Below are positions 8,864 through 16,950 of a stretch of DNA of 64,000 nucleotides, piece by piece. Origin of the DNA: Microbacterium salitolerans. GTDB lineage: Bacteria > Actinomycetota > Actinomycetes > Actinomycetales > Microbacteriaceae. The stretch spans positions 186,001 through 250,000 of the forward strand of contig NZ_JAHKSH010000001.1 in assembly GCF_019720895.1 (NCBI RefSeq), in the 5' to 3' direction. The notes below the pieces were generated by a model. The model saw nothing but the letters and a program-made list of their open reading frames with translations, had not been told where the DNA came from and ran no database searches. The position numbers and the translations under genes are program-made. Numbering within the stretch: position 1 is the stretch's first letter; every line of letters starts with the position of its first letter.

Positions 8864-10255
8864 ATGACAGCCGAAACAGGAACGGTGCGGACCGCCGGGA
8901 CCGACGCACCGGGGATCATGAGCGGCATCTACCTCTGGATCACGATCGGCGCGTGTGCGCTCGTGTTCCTCGGAGCCTTCGAATCGCTGGCGGTGACGAC
9001 GGTGATGCCGGTGGTGAGCGCCGAGCTCGGCGGCCAACGCCTCTATGCCCTCGCATTCGCAGGCCCCCTGGCCACCGGAGTCGTCGGAATGGTCGCCGCG
9101 GGGAACTGGGCGGATCGCCGCGGACCCACGGCGCCGCTGCACACGGCGGTCGCCGCGTTCGTCGTTGGCCTGCTCATCGCCGGGCTCGCGCCGAGCATGG
9201 AGGCGTTCGTGGCGGGGCGCTTCGTGCAGGGGCTGGGCAGCGGAGGGATGATGGTCGCGCTCTACGTCGTCGTCGCTCGCGTGTATCCGCAGGAGAGGCA
9301 TCCGGCGATCTTCGCCGGGTTCGCCGCCGCGTGGGTCGTGCCGTCGTTGATCGGACCGACCATCGCCGCGGTCGTCACCGACGTGTGGAGCTGGCACTGG
9401 GTGTTCCTCGGCGTCGTCGTGCTCTCTCTCGCTGCGCTTCTCATGGTGGTGCCGGCGCTTCGCGGCCTGTCCGGCGGCGGCGATGTCTCAGTTCCCTGGG
9501 CATTCGGACGGCTGGGATGGTCCGTGCTTGCGGCGCTCGCCGTGCTCGCTCTGAACCTGATCGGCGACATTCCGGGGATCGGACCGGCGCTCGCCAGCGC
9601 GGCCGTGGTCGTCGCATTGATCGCGGTGCGACCGCTGGTGCCGAGGGGCACCCTGCGCGCGCGCAGGGGCCTGCCATCGGTCATCCTCGTGCGCGGACTC
9701 GTGGCCGGCGCCTTCTTCGGCACGCAGGTACACCTGCCCTACTTGCTCACGGACCGGTACGCGCTGACGCCGACCCTCGCCGGTCTGGCTCTGACGGGCG
9801 GCGCTCTGGCATGGTCGATCGCGTCGACCGTGCAGGGGCGGCTGGGTGCTCGACTGCCGAATACGACCGCCCTGCGGTTCGGAACGGCGTTCGTCCTGGT
9901 CGGCATCGCGATGGTGCTGGTGACGGCCGTTCTCCAGGCGAGTGCGCTGGTCATCGCCGCGACATGGATCATCGCCGGTGCGGGCATGGGACTCATGAGC
10001 CCCAGAAGCAGCGTGCTGACGCTGGCACTGTCGACACCCGCGAATCAGGGGTTCAACAGTTCGGCCCTGACGGTCGCCGACTCGTTCGGCAGTGCGATGG
10101 TGCTGGCGGTCGCCGGGACCCTGTTCGCGGCTCTGGCGACGATCACGGATCCGTTCACCGCCGTGTTCTCGCTGGCCGGCGTGATCGCCGCCGCGGCGGT
10201 CATCCTGGTGTCGAGGGTTTCCGGCCCCCGCGTCCGTGCGGAGGCGACGGCATGA
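8864..10255 (+). CDS. MFS drug/redox-compound exporter (DHA-type), SoxR target
   Basis: 463 aa with about 14 hydrophobic segments, as in DHA2-type multidrug exporters. The first helices carry LGAFESLAVTTVMPVVSAELGG and the motif-A-like loop GNWADRRGP, and VLYVVVARVYPQ-like segments follow. It probably exports a redox-active or toxic small molecule across the membrane. Its promoter carries a SoxR box, and the next gene overlaps by 4 nt (ATGA), forming a two-gene redox-stress operon. GGATCC, otherwise very frequent in this window, occurs only once in this operon, which may point to more recent acquisition. Confidence 0.88.
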   Translation: MTAETGTVRTAGTDAPGIMSGIYLWITIGACALVFLGAFESLAVTTVMPVVSAELGGQRLYALAFAGPLATGVVGMVAAGNWADRRGPTAPLHTAVAAFVVGLLIAGLAPSMEAFVAGRFVQGLGSGGMMVALYVVVARVYPQERHPAIFAGFAAAWVVPSLIGPTIAAVVTDVWSWHWVFLGVVVLSLAALLMVVPALRGLSGGGDVSVPWAFGRLGWSVLAALAVLALNLIGDIPGIGPALASAAVVVALIAVRPLVPRGTLRARRGLPSVILVRGLVAGAFFGTQVHLPYLLTDRYALTPTLAGLALTGGALAWSIASTVQGRLGARLPNTTALRFGTAFVLVGIAMVLVTAVLQASALVIAATWIIAGAGMGLMSPRSSVLTLALSTPANQGFNSSALTVADSFGSAMVLAVAGTLFAALATITDPFTAVFSLAGVIAAAAVILVSRVSGPRVRAEATA

Positions 10256-11232
10256 GGGCGGTCATCCAGCGCGAGTTCGGCGGGCCGCAGGTGCTCGTCG
10301 TCGAGGAGGTCGACCTTCCCGCACCTGCCGAAGGGCAGGTGCGGGTGCGGGTCGAGGCCGCCGGTGTCCACGCGGTCGACGTGAACATCCGCGAAGGAGA
10401 CGTCCCGCCGTCGATGCCGCGACCGCCGCTTCCCATGACACCCGGTCGCGAGGTGGCGGGCACGGTGGATGCGGTCGGCCCGGGCGTCGACAGGACACTC
10501 ATCGGTGAACGAGCGGTGGCGCACGTCGGTTTCCTGAACGGCGGCTACGCCGAGTACGCGCTGGCATCGGCCGCCGCGCTGCACATCGTTCCCGACGACG
10601 TGACATTCCCTCACGCCGTCGCGTCGATCGGGACGGGTCGCACCGCGCAGTACGTGCTGGACGAGGCGCGCCTGCAGGAGACAGACGTCGTTGTCGTCCC
10701 GGGGGCCTCGGGGGGCCTCGGAAGCCATCTCGTGCACCTCGTCCTCTCGAGCGGAGCCACAGTCGTCGCCCTCTACGGCGGCGTCCGGAAGCGCGCGGTC
10801 GTGGAAGGGCTGACATCGGATCGCGAGAGGTTCTTGGCGTTGGATGCCACGGATGACTCCTGGCCATCGCAGATGGACGGGCTGCTCGGAGAGCGTGAAC
10901 CATCGCTGCTGATCGACGGCGTCGGCGGCACGACCGCCCGCGCGGCTCTCGAGACGCTGGGTCGCGGCGGCCGTGTCGTGATCATCGGGTGGGCGAGCGG
11001 CGACGCGCTCCAGCTCGACACCGGCGACATCGTCGGTCGATCGCTGACGGTGAGCGTTCCCCTCGGCAGGCCGTTGCCGCAGCTGCGGGAGCTGGAGGCC
11101 CGTGCGCTCGCCGCCGTGGCTGAGGGGCGAGTCGAACCGGTCGTCGACGAGTATCCGCTCGACCGCGCCGCGGAGGCTCACGCGGCGCTCGAGCGGCGAC
11201 GACAGCGGAGGAAGGTCGTGCTGGTCCCGTGA
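10252..11232 (+). CDS. Zinc-independent quinone oxidoreductase (MDR family)
   Basis: 326 aa. An N-terminal GroES-like fold (MRAVIQREFGGPQVLVVEEV...) and the NADPH-binding loop VVPGASGGLGSHLVHLV define a quinone oxidoreductase-type medium-chain reductase. The zinc-ligand Cys/His set of true alcohol dehydrogenases is absent. It would reduce quinones or enones in the cytoplasm with NADPH. It overlaps the MFS gene by 4 nt, so both are under the SoxR-box promoter. This is a typical SoxR target. Confidence 0.87.
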   Translation: MRAVIQREFGGPQVLVVEEVDLPAPAEGQVRVRVEAAGVHAVDVNIREGDVPPSMPRPPLPMTPGREVAGTVDAVGPGVDRTLIGERAVAHVGFLNGGYAEYALASAAALHIVPDDVTFPHAVASIGTGRTAQYVLDEARLQETDVVVVPGASGGLGSHLVHLVLSSGATVVALYGGVRKRAVVEGLTSDRERFLALDATDDSWPSQMDGLLGEREPSLLIDGVGGTTARAALETLGRGGRVVIIGWASGDALQLDTGDIVGRSLTVSVPLGRPLPQLRELEARALAAVAEGRVEPVVDEYPLDRAAEAHAALERRRQRRKVVLVP

Positions 11233-11351
11233 CCGGTGCGAATTCTCGCTCGGTCTCCGCATGCGCATGAGGGCGTGGCAGGGGATGCTCCTCCGATCGT
11301 TACGCGGCGTCGCCGCTCCGAATGTCGGAGGTCCGGCGTAGCCTCGGCCGC

Positions 11352-12215
11352 ATGAGATTCGGATTCATCGGAAGCTACGGCTCCCCGGAACAGCAAGTCC
11401 ATCTCGCCCGCGAGTGCGAGGCCCACGGGTGGGACGGGTTCTTCACCTGGGATGGGGTGAGTCTCGACGCGGGCGACTTCGACGCGGGTGCCACGTGGGA
11501 TCCGTTCGCCCTGCTCGGGGCGGCTGCGGTGGTCACCGAGCGCATCGCTCTCGGAGCGATGGTGTTCGCGCCTCCGCGGCGCCGCCCGTGGGAGCTCGCG
11601 CAGCAGGCGCTCACGGTCGACCACCTGTCGGGCGGGCGGCTGGTCCTGCCGGTCGGCACGGGCGTTCCGTTCGACAGGGCCTTCACCTCGGTGCCGGGTC
11701 AGCCGATCGCGCTGCGCGACCGCGCCCGCGCGCTCGACGAGGTGCTCGACTGGCTTGAGCGCTCCTGGTCGACCGAGACGTTCGCGTTCGAGGGCGAGCA
11801 CGTCGCGACGGGCGACTTCCAGTTCCCGCAGGCACCGGTGAACGGGCGGATCCCCGTCTGGCCGGTGGGTGTGTGGGATGCCGAGCGGCCGCCGCGCCGC
11901 AGTCTCGATCGCGCGTTGCGGTGGGACGGCATCGTGCCCCAGGTGCGGGGCGAATCCCCGGAGGACGCCGAGCCGTCGCCCGACGACATCACGGCGCTCG
12001 CCGGGTGGATCGCGGAGCACCGCGACGATGCGTCCGAGCCGTTCGACATCATCTACCAGGGGCGTCTCGACGCCGATCCGGCCGTCGCGGCCGATCAGGC
12101 GCGTGCGGCAGAAGAGGCCGGTGTGACGTGGTGGATCGAGTCCTGGTGGGATCCTGCGTCCGTCACCCCCGAGTTCCTCCTCGATCGCGCCCGCCAGGGT
12201 CCGCCGGCCGTGTGA
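11352..12215 (+). CDS. LLM-class F420-dependent oxidoreductase
   Basis: 287 aa. MRFGFIGSYGSPEQQVHLARECEAHGWDGFF is a luciferase-like TIM-barrel start; the barrel continues with VLPVGTGVPFD and a C-terminal AEEAGVTWWIESWWDP. Such proteins use F420H2 or FMN. The F420 operon on the opposite strand close by makes F420 likely, though the substrate is unknown. A TAGCCT -10 box (11339-11344) lies 7 nt before the ATG, so the mRNA is probably leaderless. Confidence 0.83.
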   Translation: MRFGFIGSYGSPEQQVHLARECEAHGWDGFFTWDGVSLDAGDFDAGATWDPFALLGAAAVVTERIALGAMVFAPPRRRPWELAQQALTVDHLSGGRLVLPVGTGVPFDRAFTSVPGQPIALRDRARALDEVLDWLERSWSTETFAFEGEHVATGDFQFPQAPVNGRIPVWPVGVWDAERPPRRSLDRALRWDGIVPQVRGESPEDAEPSPDDITALAGWIAEHRDDASEPFDIIYQGRLDADPAVAADQARAAEEAGVTWWIESWWDPASVTPEFLLDRARQGPPAV

Positions 12216-12365
12216 CGCGCGGCGCGGGCGAGGGCCGGGGCGCCCGCGCTGAGCCGCTGAAGAATCGCCGGGGCGCGGACGATTCCGCCCGAAAGAGCCG
12301 ATCATCGACGAATCGTCAGCGCCTCGGCGCGGGCCTTCGCGGCCTGGCCCACGGCAGCGCGAGCA

Positions 12366-12872
12366 TCAGCGCACCGACCCGCCCTCGAGCTCGATCAGCT
12401 GTCGCTTGACGTCTTCGCGGCCGCCGAACTCGCCGAGGGATCCGTCGGATCGGATCACGCGGTGCACGGGCACGACGAGCGTGAGCGGCGTGAAACGGCA
12501 GGCCGTTCCGACGGCGCGGGCCGCGCGGGGGCGGCCCGCGCGGTCGGCCATCTCGCCGTAGCTCGCGGTCTCGCCGTAGGGGATATCGCACACCGCCCGC
12601 AGCGCCTCGCCCGCGAAGCCGGGGGACAGGCGCCAGTCGATCTCGACATCGAAGGTTCGTCGGCGTCCGTCGAAGTACTCCGTCAGCTGCGCGCCGAGCC
12701 CCGCGATGTCGTCGTGTGCCGCGACGAGCTCGCGGCGCAGCTCGCGCGTGACGCCCTCGACGACCCACAGCGGATCCTCCGCGGTGCCGAGCGCGAGGAT
12801 CCGCTCGTCGTCGCCGAACACCGCGACTGCAGCCCCGATCGGTGTCGCCGTGACCGTGAACCGGTACGTCAT
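12366..12872 (-). CDS. Ogt/MGMT-like protein lacking the catalytic cysteine
   Basis: 168 aa, full-length Ogt architecture: an N-terminal RNase-H-like domain followed by the DNA-binding/methyltransferase domain (IPYGETASYGEMADRAGRP, AARAVGTA). The acceptor motif PCHRV reads PVHRV here (VVPVHRVIRSDGSLGEFGG), so the methyl-accepting Cys is Val. The conserved Asn hinge (NP) before it is TP. The Arg finger (ARAVG) is kept, so lesion binding without repair, as in alkyltransferase-like (ATL) proteins, is plausible. It is the last gene of the F420 operon, 4 nt after the IMP-family gene. Confidence 0.85.
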   Translation of the reverse strand: MTYRFTVTATPIGAAVAVFGDDERILALGTAEDPLWVVEGVTRELRRELVAAHDDIAGLGAQLTEYFDGRRRTFDVEIDWRLSPGFAGEALRAVCDIPYGETASYGEMADRAGRPRAARAVGTACRFTPLTLVVPVHRVIRSDGSLGEFGGREDVKRQLIELEGGSVR

Positions 12873-12876
12873 GGCG

Positions 12877-13713
12877 TCAGCGTGCGAGGGGCTCGCGCCG
12901 GCCGCTCTGCTGGCGCATGATGCGGTCGATCAGAGGGAAGTCAGCGCCGCGGACGGCCCCGAAGTAGTGCGCGTTGAGGTGGTCCGACGCGGCGGGCAGC
13001 TCGTCGCCCGCATCGTACGTGCGGTAGTCGCCTCCCGCGCGCTTGAGGATGAACGCGGCCGCGGCGACGTCCCACGGGCTCGCGCCGAGCGAGAACGTCG
13101 CGTCGGCCCATCCTGCTGCCACGTGACAGAGCGAGATCGCGCTGCTGCCGAACGTGCGCACGTGCGCGAAGGTCTCGAGCAGCTGCCCGAACGAGTCGAG
13201 GGCGTCGGCGCGGCGCACCCGGAGGTCGCGGTGCGACACGAAGCCCGGGACGATCGTCGCGCGCTCGGCGGTCGTCGCCCCTTCGGCGCGCAGCGGCTCG
13301 CCGTCGAGGAACGCCCCGCGCTCGTCGGCGCGGAACATCTGATCGGCGACCGGATCGTAGACGACGCCCGCGACGACCTCGCCGTCGATGGCCGCCGCGA
13401 CGCAGACCGTCCAGAGGGCGATTCCGCTCGCGAAGTTCGCCGTGCCGTCGATCGGGTCGATGTACCACGTGACCTCGCCGTCGCCCGTGGAACCGCCCTC
13501 CTCGCCGACGATGCGCGATCCCGGAACCTCGCGCTCGATGACCGCGCGCACGTGCTCCTCGCTGCGCTTGTCGAACAGCGTGACGGGGTCGTGGAAGTCC
13601 CGCTTCTCGTCGACGACGAGATCGCGAACCCGGAACCCTTCGAGAGCGATGGCGCCGGCGCCGCGCGCGGCGGTCTCGGCGATCTCCGCAAGGCGGACGG
13701 AGGTCGCGGTCAT
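12877..13713 (-). CDS. Inositol monophosphatase family phosphatase
   Basis: 278 aa. The metal-binding motifs are present: GEEGG near residue 73, WYIDPIDGTANFASG near 85-100, and the C-terminal GASPWDVAAAAFILKRAGG. The family includes inositol-1-phosphatase, histidinol phosphatase (HisN) and 3'-phosphoadenosine 5'-phosphate phosphatase; the sequence alone does not decide between them. It overlaps cofC by 4 nt (ATGA), so it belongs to the F420 operon; a role on a phosphorylated F420 precursor is a guess. Confidence 0.88.
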   Translation of the reverse strand: MTATSVRLAEIAETAARGAGAIALEGFRVRDLVVDEKRDFHDPVTLFDKRSEEHVRAVIEREVPGSRIVGEEGGSTGDGEVTWYIDPIDGTANFASGIALWTVCVAAAIDGEVVAGVVYDPVADQMFRADERGAFLDGEPLRAEGATTAERATIVPGFVSHRDLRVRRADALDSFGQLLETFAHVRTFGSSAISLCHVAAGWADATFSLGASPWDVAAAAFILKRAGGDYRTYDAGDELPAASDHLNAHYFGAVRGADFPLIDRIMRQQSGRREPLAR

Positions 13714-14354
13714 GCGGCGGTCGGATCCTCTTCGTCGGCGGTGCGCTGTCGAGACGCCTTCAGCAGCGCCGTCGTGCGGGGGCCGAGACCGAGCTCGGCC
13801 GCAGCGGTGAGCTGCTCGTAGGTGTCGACGTCGCGGCGCAGCGACGTCGCCGCGACGAGGTCGAGCGGCTCGTGCCCGGCTTCGCTGTGGTGGTGCGCCG
13901 AGTCGGCGCCGAAGTGCGACTCGAACGTCACGGGCGTGCGCCACGTGACGAGGGTGGAGCCGTGGCCCTCTTCGTCGCGGACGAAGGCGCGCTCGTGGTG
14001 TGCGGCGGCGTCGAGCGCGGCGTCGAGATCGGCGCTCGTGAGCGCGGGCAGGTCGCCGAGCATCGCCGCGCGAGGGGCCTGCTCCGCGCGCTCGAGGCCG
14101 GCGCGCACGGCGCCGTTGAGCCCCATTCCCGGGTCAGCGATCCAGCGCGCCGAGGGGATCAGGTCGACGCCCGCCTGCACATCGGCATCGCTCGTGACCG
14201 CGATGACCTCGTCGACGTGCGCCGCCTTCGCGGCCGCATCGATCGTGTCGAGGGCGATCGCGAGCGCCAGCCGCGGGCGATCCGTGCCCGGCAGATCCAG
14301 CCTCGACTTCCCTGCGGCGGTTGTCTTGACGGGGATGACGACGGACCACTTCAC
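13710..14354 (-). CDS. cofC: 2-phospho-L-lactate/phosphoenolpyruvate guanylyltransferase
   Basis: 214 aa. The nucleotidyltransferase start MKWSVVIPVKTTAAGKSRLDLP, DPGMGLNGAVRAGL and MLGDLPALTSADL are typical of CofC/FbiD. It activates 2-phospholactate or PEP with GTP to make the side chain of coenzyme F420. The start is GTG (14354-14352), overlapping the fgd stop as GTGA. A TAAGGT -10 box (14366-14361) lies exactly 6 nt before the GTG inside fgd, suggesting an extra internal leaderless promoter besides operon read-through. Confidence 0.92.
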   Translation of the reverse strand: MKWSVVIPVKTTAAGKSRLDLPGTDRPRLALAIALDTIDAAAKAAHVDEVIAVTSDADVQAGVDLIPSARWIADPGMGLNGAVRAGLERAEQAPRAAMLGDLPALTSADLDAALDAAAHHERAFVRDEEGHGSTLVTWRTPVTFESHFGADSAHHHSEAGHEPLDLVAATSLRRDVDTYEQLTAAAELGLGPRTTALLKASRQRTADEEDPTAA

Positions 14355-15364
14355 GAGGCCACCTTAGCGCGCAGCTTCGGCAGGACCTCGCGCCCATAGA
14401 GCTCGAGGAAGTCGGCCTGATCGTGGCCGGGGTCGTGGAAGACGAGGTGCGTGAACCCCATGTCCAGGTATGTCTGGATCTGCGCGATGTGATCGTCGGG
14501 GTCGTCCGAGACGATGAAGCGGCTCGCGGCGCGCTCGATCGGCAGCTCCTGTGCGAGCCGCTGCATCTCCATGGGATCGGACGTGCCCATCTTCTCCTCG
14601 GGTGTGAGGGCGAGCGGCGCCCAGAAGCGCGTGTTCTCGAGGGCCTTCTCGCGGTCGGGACGCAGCGAGACCTTCACCTCGAGCATGCGGTCCACGGATC
14701 CGGGCTCGCGGGATCCCTTCTCGAGGCCTTCCTCGAACGCGGGGAGGAGCTTGTCGGTGTAGAGCTCGGGCGCCTTGCCGCTCGTGGTGATCCAGCCGTC
14801 GCCCATGCGCCCCGCGAGGCGCGTCGCCGCGGGCCCGGATGCGCCGATGTAGATGGGCACCTCCTGGTCGGGGCGGTCGTAGATCGTCGCGCCCTTGACC
14901 GTGTAGTAGGTGCCCTCGTAGGTCACGCGCTCGCCCCGCCACAGCTCGCGGATGAGGAGGATCGCCTCCTTCATGCGCTGGAAGCGCTCGGGCGGATCCG
15001 GCCAGTTCTGGCCCAGCGTGACCTCGTTCAGCGCCTCGCCGGTTCCGACGCCGAGGATCATGCGGCCCGGGTAGAGCGACCCCAGGGTGCCGAACTCCTG
15101 CGCGATGACGCCGGGGTGATAGCGGAACGTGGGCGTGAGGACGGACGTTCCGAGCAGGATCGACGTCGTGGCCTCGCCGGCCGCGCCGAGCCAGGGGAGC
15201 GCGGCGGGAGCGTGCCCGCCCTCGTGCATCCAGGGCTGGAGGTGGTCGCTGAGGAAGACGGAGTCGAAGCCGTTCTCCTCGGCGCCGACGGCGTAGTCGA
15301 GCAGCTCGCGCGGGGCGAACTGCTCGGACGAGGCCTTGTAGCCGAATCGGAAGGGGACGGTCAT
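14351..15364 (-). CDS. fgd: F420-dependent glucose-6-phosphate dehydrogenase-like LLM enzyme
   Basis: 337 aa, the same length as mycobacterial FGD. Sequence features include FGYKASSEQFAPRELLDYAV, SDHLQPWMHEGGHAP, GVGTGEALNEVTLG and YIGASGPAATRLAGRMGDGWITTSG, which match the F420-dependent glucose-6-phosphate dehydrogenase family that reduces F420 to F420H2. Its place between a monooxygenase and cofC in the F420 operon supports a role in supplying F420H2. Both ends overlap neighbours by 4 nt. Confidence 0.88.
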   Translation of the reverse strand: MTVPFRFGYKASSEQFAPRELLDYAVGAEENGFDSVFLSDHLQPWMHEGGHAPAALPWLGAAGEATTSILLGTSVLTPTFRYHPGVIAQEFGTLGSLYPGRMILGVGTGEALNEVTLGQNWPDPPERFQRMKEAILLIRELWRGERVTYEGTYYTVKGATIYDRPDQEVPIYIGASGPAATRLAGRMGDGWITTSGKAPELYTDKLLPAFEEGLEKGSREPGSVDRMLEVKVSLRPDREKALENTRFWAPLALTPEEKMGTSDPMEMQRLAQELPIERAASRFIVSDDPDDHIAQIQTYLDMGFTHLVFHDPGHDQADFLELYGREVLPKLRAKVAS

Positions 15365-16950
15365 GGGATGACTCCTTCGTTCTGCAAGAGGGGCGCCCCA
15401 GAGGGCCTCGCGCGATCGAGCCGCGCACGGAAGTCAGCGACCGTGCCGGGCCACAGCAGGGCGAGCCTGCCGCTGCGATCGTCAACGTACCAGTTGATGC
15501 ACCCGCCGGTCAGCCACGGAGTACGGGCCGCGCGCGCGGACACATCGGCCGTCGACGCACGCTCCTCCTCGCCCGTGACGCGCACGGGATCCGGGAAGGC
15601 GAACGGCGCCGCGGCCCGCTCCGCGATCAGCGACGCGGCGAACTCCGCCTGCGCCTCGGAGATCAGGACCGACGAGTTGTGGCCGAGAGACGCGTTCGGG
15701 CCGTTGAGCACGTACATGTTCGGGAAGCCCGCGACGAGCGTCGAGGCCACGGCGGTCATCCCCGTCGCCCAGTGCGCGTCGAGCGTGGTGCCGCGTTCGC
15801 CCGTGACGAGGTGCGCGTAGGGCTGCCTCGTCGTCTCGAATCCCGTCGCGAGCACGAGCATGTCGGCCTCATACGCGGATCCGGATCGCGCCACGAGACG
15901 GGATCCGCGCACCTCCGCGAGCTCGGAGGGTTCGAGGACGACGGATCCGCTCGCGATCGCCGGGTAGAAGTCGTCGCTCAGGAGCACGCGCTTGCAGCCG
16001 AAGGCGTAGTCGGGCGTGAGGGCCGCGCGGAGCTCGGGATCGGGGACCTGGCGCGCGAGGTGGGCGAGCGCGACGTCGCGCATCGCGGACGCGGCGACCT
16101 CGTCCCCCGAACGCGAGGCGAAGCGGGCCTCGCCGTCGACGAAGAGGGCGTCGCGGTGGGCGGCGAGCGCGGCCGGGTCCTCGGCGAATCGCTGCCGATC
16201 GGCGGCGTCGACGGGGTGGTCCCCGCGGGGCACGATCCACGCGGGCGTGCGCTGGAACAGGGTGACGCGGGCGCCGCGACGAGCGAGTTCGGGGACGAGC
16301 TGGATCGCGCTCGCGCCCGTGCCGACGACGGCGATGCGGCGCCCCGCGAGGTCGTCGTGGGGCGCCGCGGCGTGGTCCCAGCGCGCGGAGTGGAACAGCG
16401 TCCCCCCGAACGTCGCGAGTCCGGCGATGTCGGGGATCCGCGGCTCCGTGAGGCGGCCGGCGGCCAGCACGAGATGGTCGGCGACGATCTCTCGCCTGCA
16501 TGACGACGGCAGATCGACGCCGGCTCCGCGTTCTCGGTCTCCCTTCTGCGGACCCGCTTCGGCGCTGCCGTCTTTGTGCGTCGGCGAGCTTGTTGAGATG
16601 CGCCAGGAGCCGCCGTCCCAGCGCGCGTCGGCCATCGTCGTGCCGAGCAGCAGGTGCTGGTCGAGGCGCTCATCGGCCACCACCCGCTCGAGGTAGGACT
16701 GGATCTCGGATCCCGGCGCGAACACGCGCGACCAGTGCGGCCACGGGTGCGAGGCCAGGCCGTAGAGGTGCGAGGGCACATCGCACGCGATGCCGGGGTA
16801 GGTGTTGTCGCGCCATGTGCCGCCGATGCGGCTCTCTCGTTCGAGGATGACGAACGACTCCACGCCCGCCTCGCGCAGCGCGAGAGCCTGTGCGATGCCC
16901 GCGAAGCCCGCGCCCACGATGACCGCGTCGACGTGCAGCGCGTCAGCCAC
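15361..16950 (-). CDS. Flavin-dependent (Baeyer-Villiger-type) monooxygenase
   Basis: 529 aa. Two Rossmann motifs (VIVGAGFAGIAQALALREAG; VVGTGASAIQLVPELARRGA) flank the Baeyer-Villiger fingerprint FxGxxxHxxxW (FGGTLFHSARWDHA). It probably uses FAD and NADPH to oxygenate a ketone or aldehyde; the substrate is unknown. The start is GTG (16950-16948), overlapping the fbiC end by 8 nt. Between WRIST and REIVAD there is an unusual hydrophilic segment of about 33 residues rich in Gly, Asp and Lys, encoded by a palindromic element (16505-16572). Confidence 0.88.
   Translation of the reverse strand: MADALHVDAVIVGAGFAGIAQALALREAGVESFVILERESRIGGTWRDNTYPGIACDVPSHLYGLASHPWPHWSRVFAPGSEIQSYLERVVADERLDQHLLLGTTMADARWDGGSWRISTSSPTHKDGSAEAGPQKGDRERGAGVDLPSSCRREIVADHLVLAAGRLTEPRIPDIAGLATFGGTLFHSARWDHAAAPHDDLAGRRIAVVGTGASAIQLVPELARRGARVTLFQRTPAWIVPRGDHPVDAADRQRFAEDPAALAAHRDALFVDGEARFASRSGDEVAASAMRDVALAHLARQVPDPELRAALTPDYAFGCKRVLLSDDFYPAIASGSVVLEPSELAEVRGSRLVARSGSAYEADMLVLATGFETTRQPYAHLVTGERGTTLDAHWATGMTAVASTLVAGFPNMYVLNGPNASLGHNSSVLISEAQAEFAASLIAERAAAPFAFPDPVRVTGEEERASTADVSARAARTPWLTGGCINWYVDDRSGRLALLWPGTVADFRARLDRARPSGAPLLQNEGVIP
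16505..16572. repeat. Palindromic element inside the monooxygenase gene
   Basis: Arms GACGGCAG (16505-16512) and CTGCCGTC (16565-16572) with nested CGCCG...CGGCG and CCGC...GCGG pairs. The element encodes part of a 33-residue low-complexity insertion in a position that is a tight turn in related monooxygenases. No stop or frameshift is introduced. Confidence 0.6.

Noticed and set aside
12455-12480. Frameshift or sequencing error as explanation of the missing Ogt cysteine
   Set aside because: The codons before and after PVHR are all in the expected frame and well conserved; TGC to GTG needs several substitutions and no insertion or deletion restores PCHRV.
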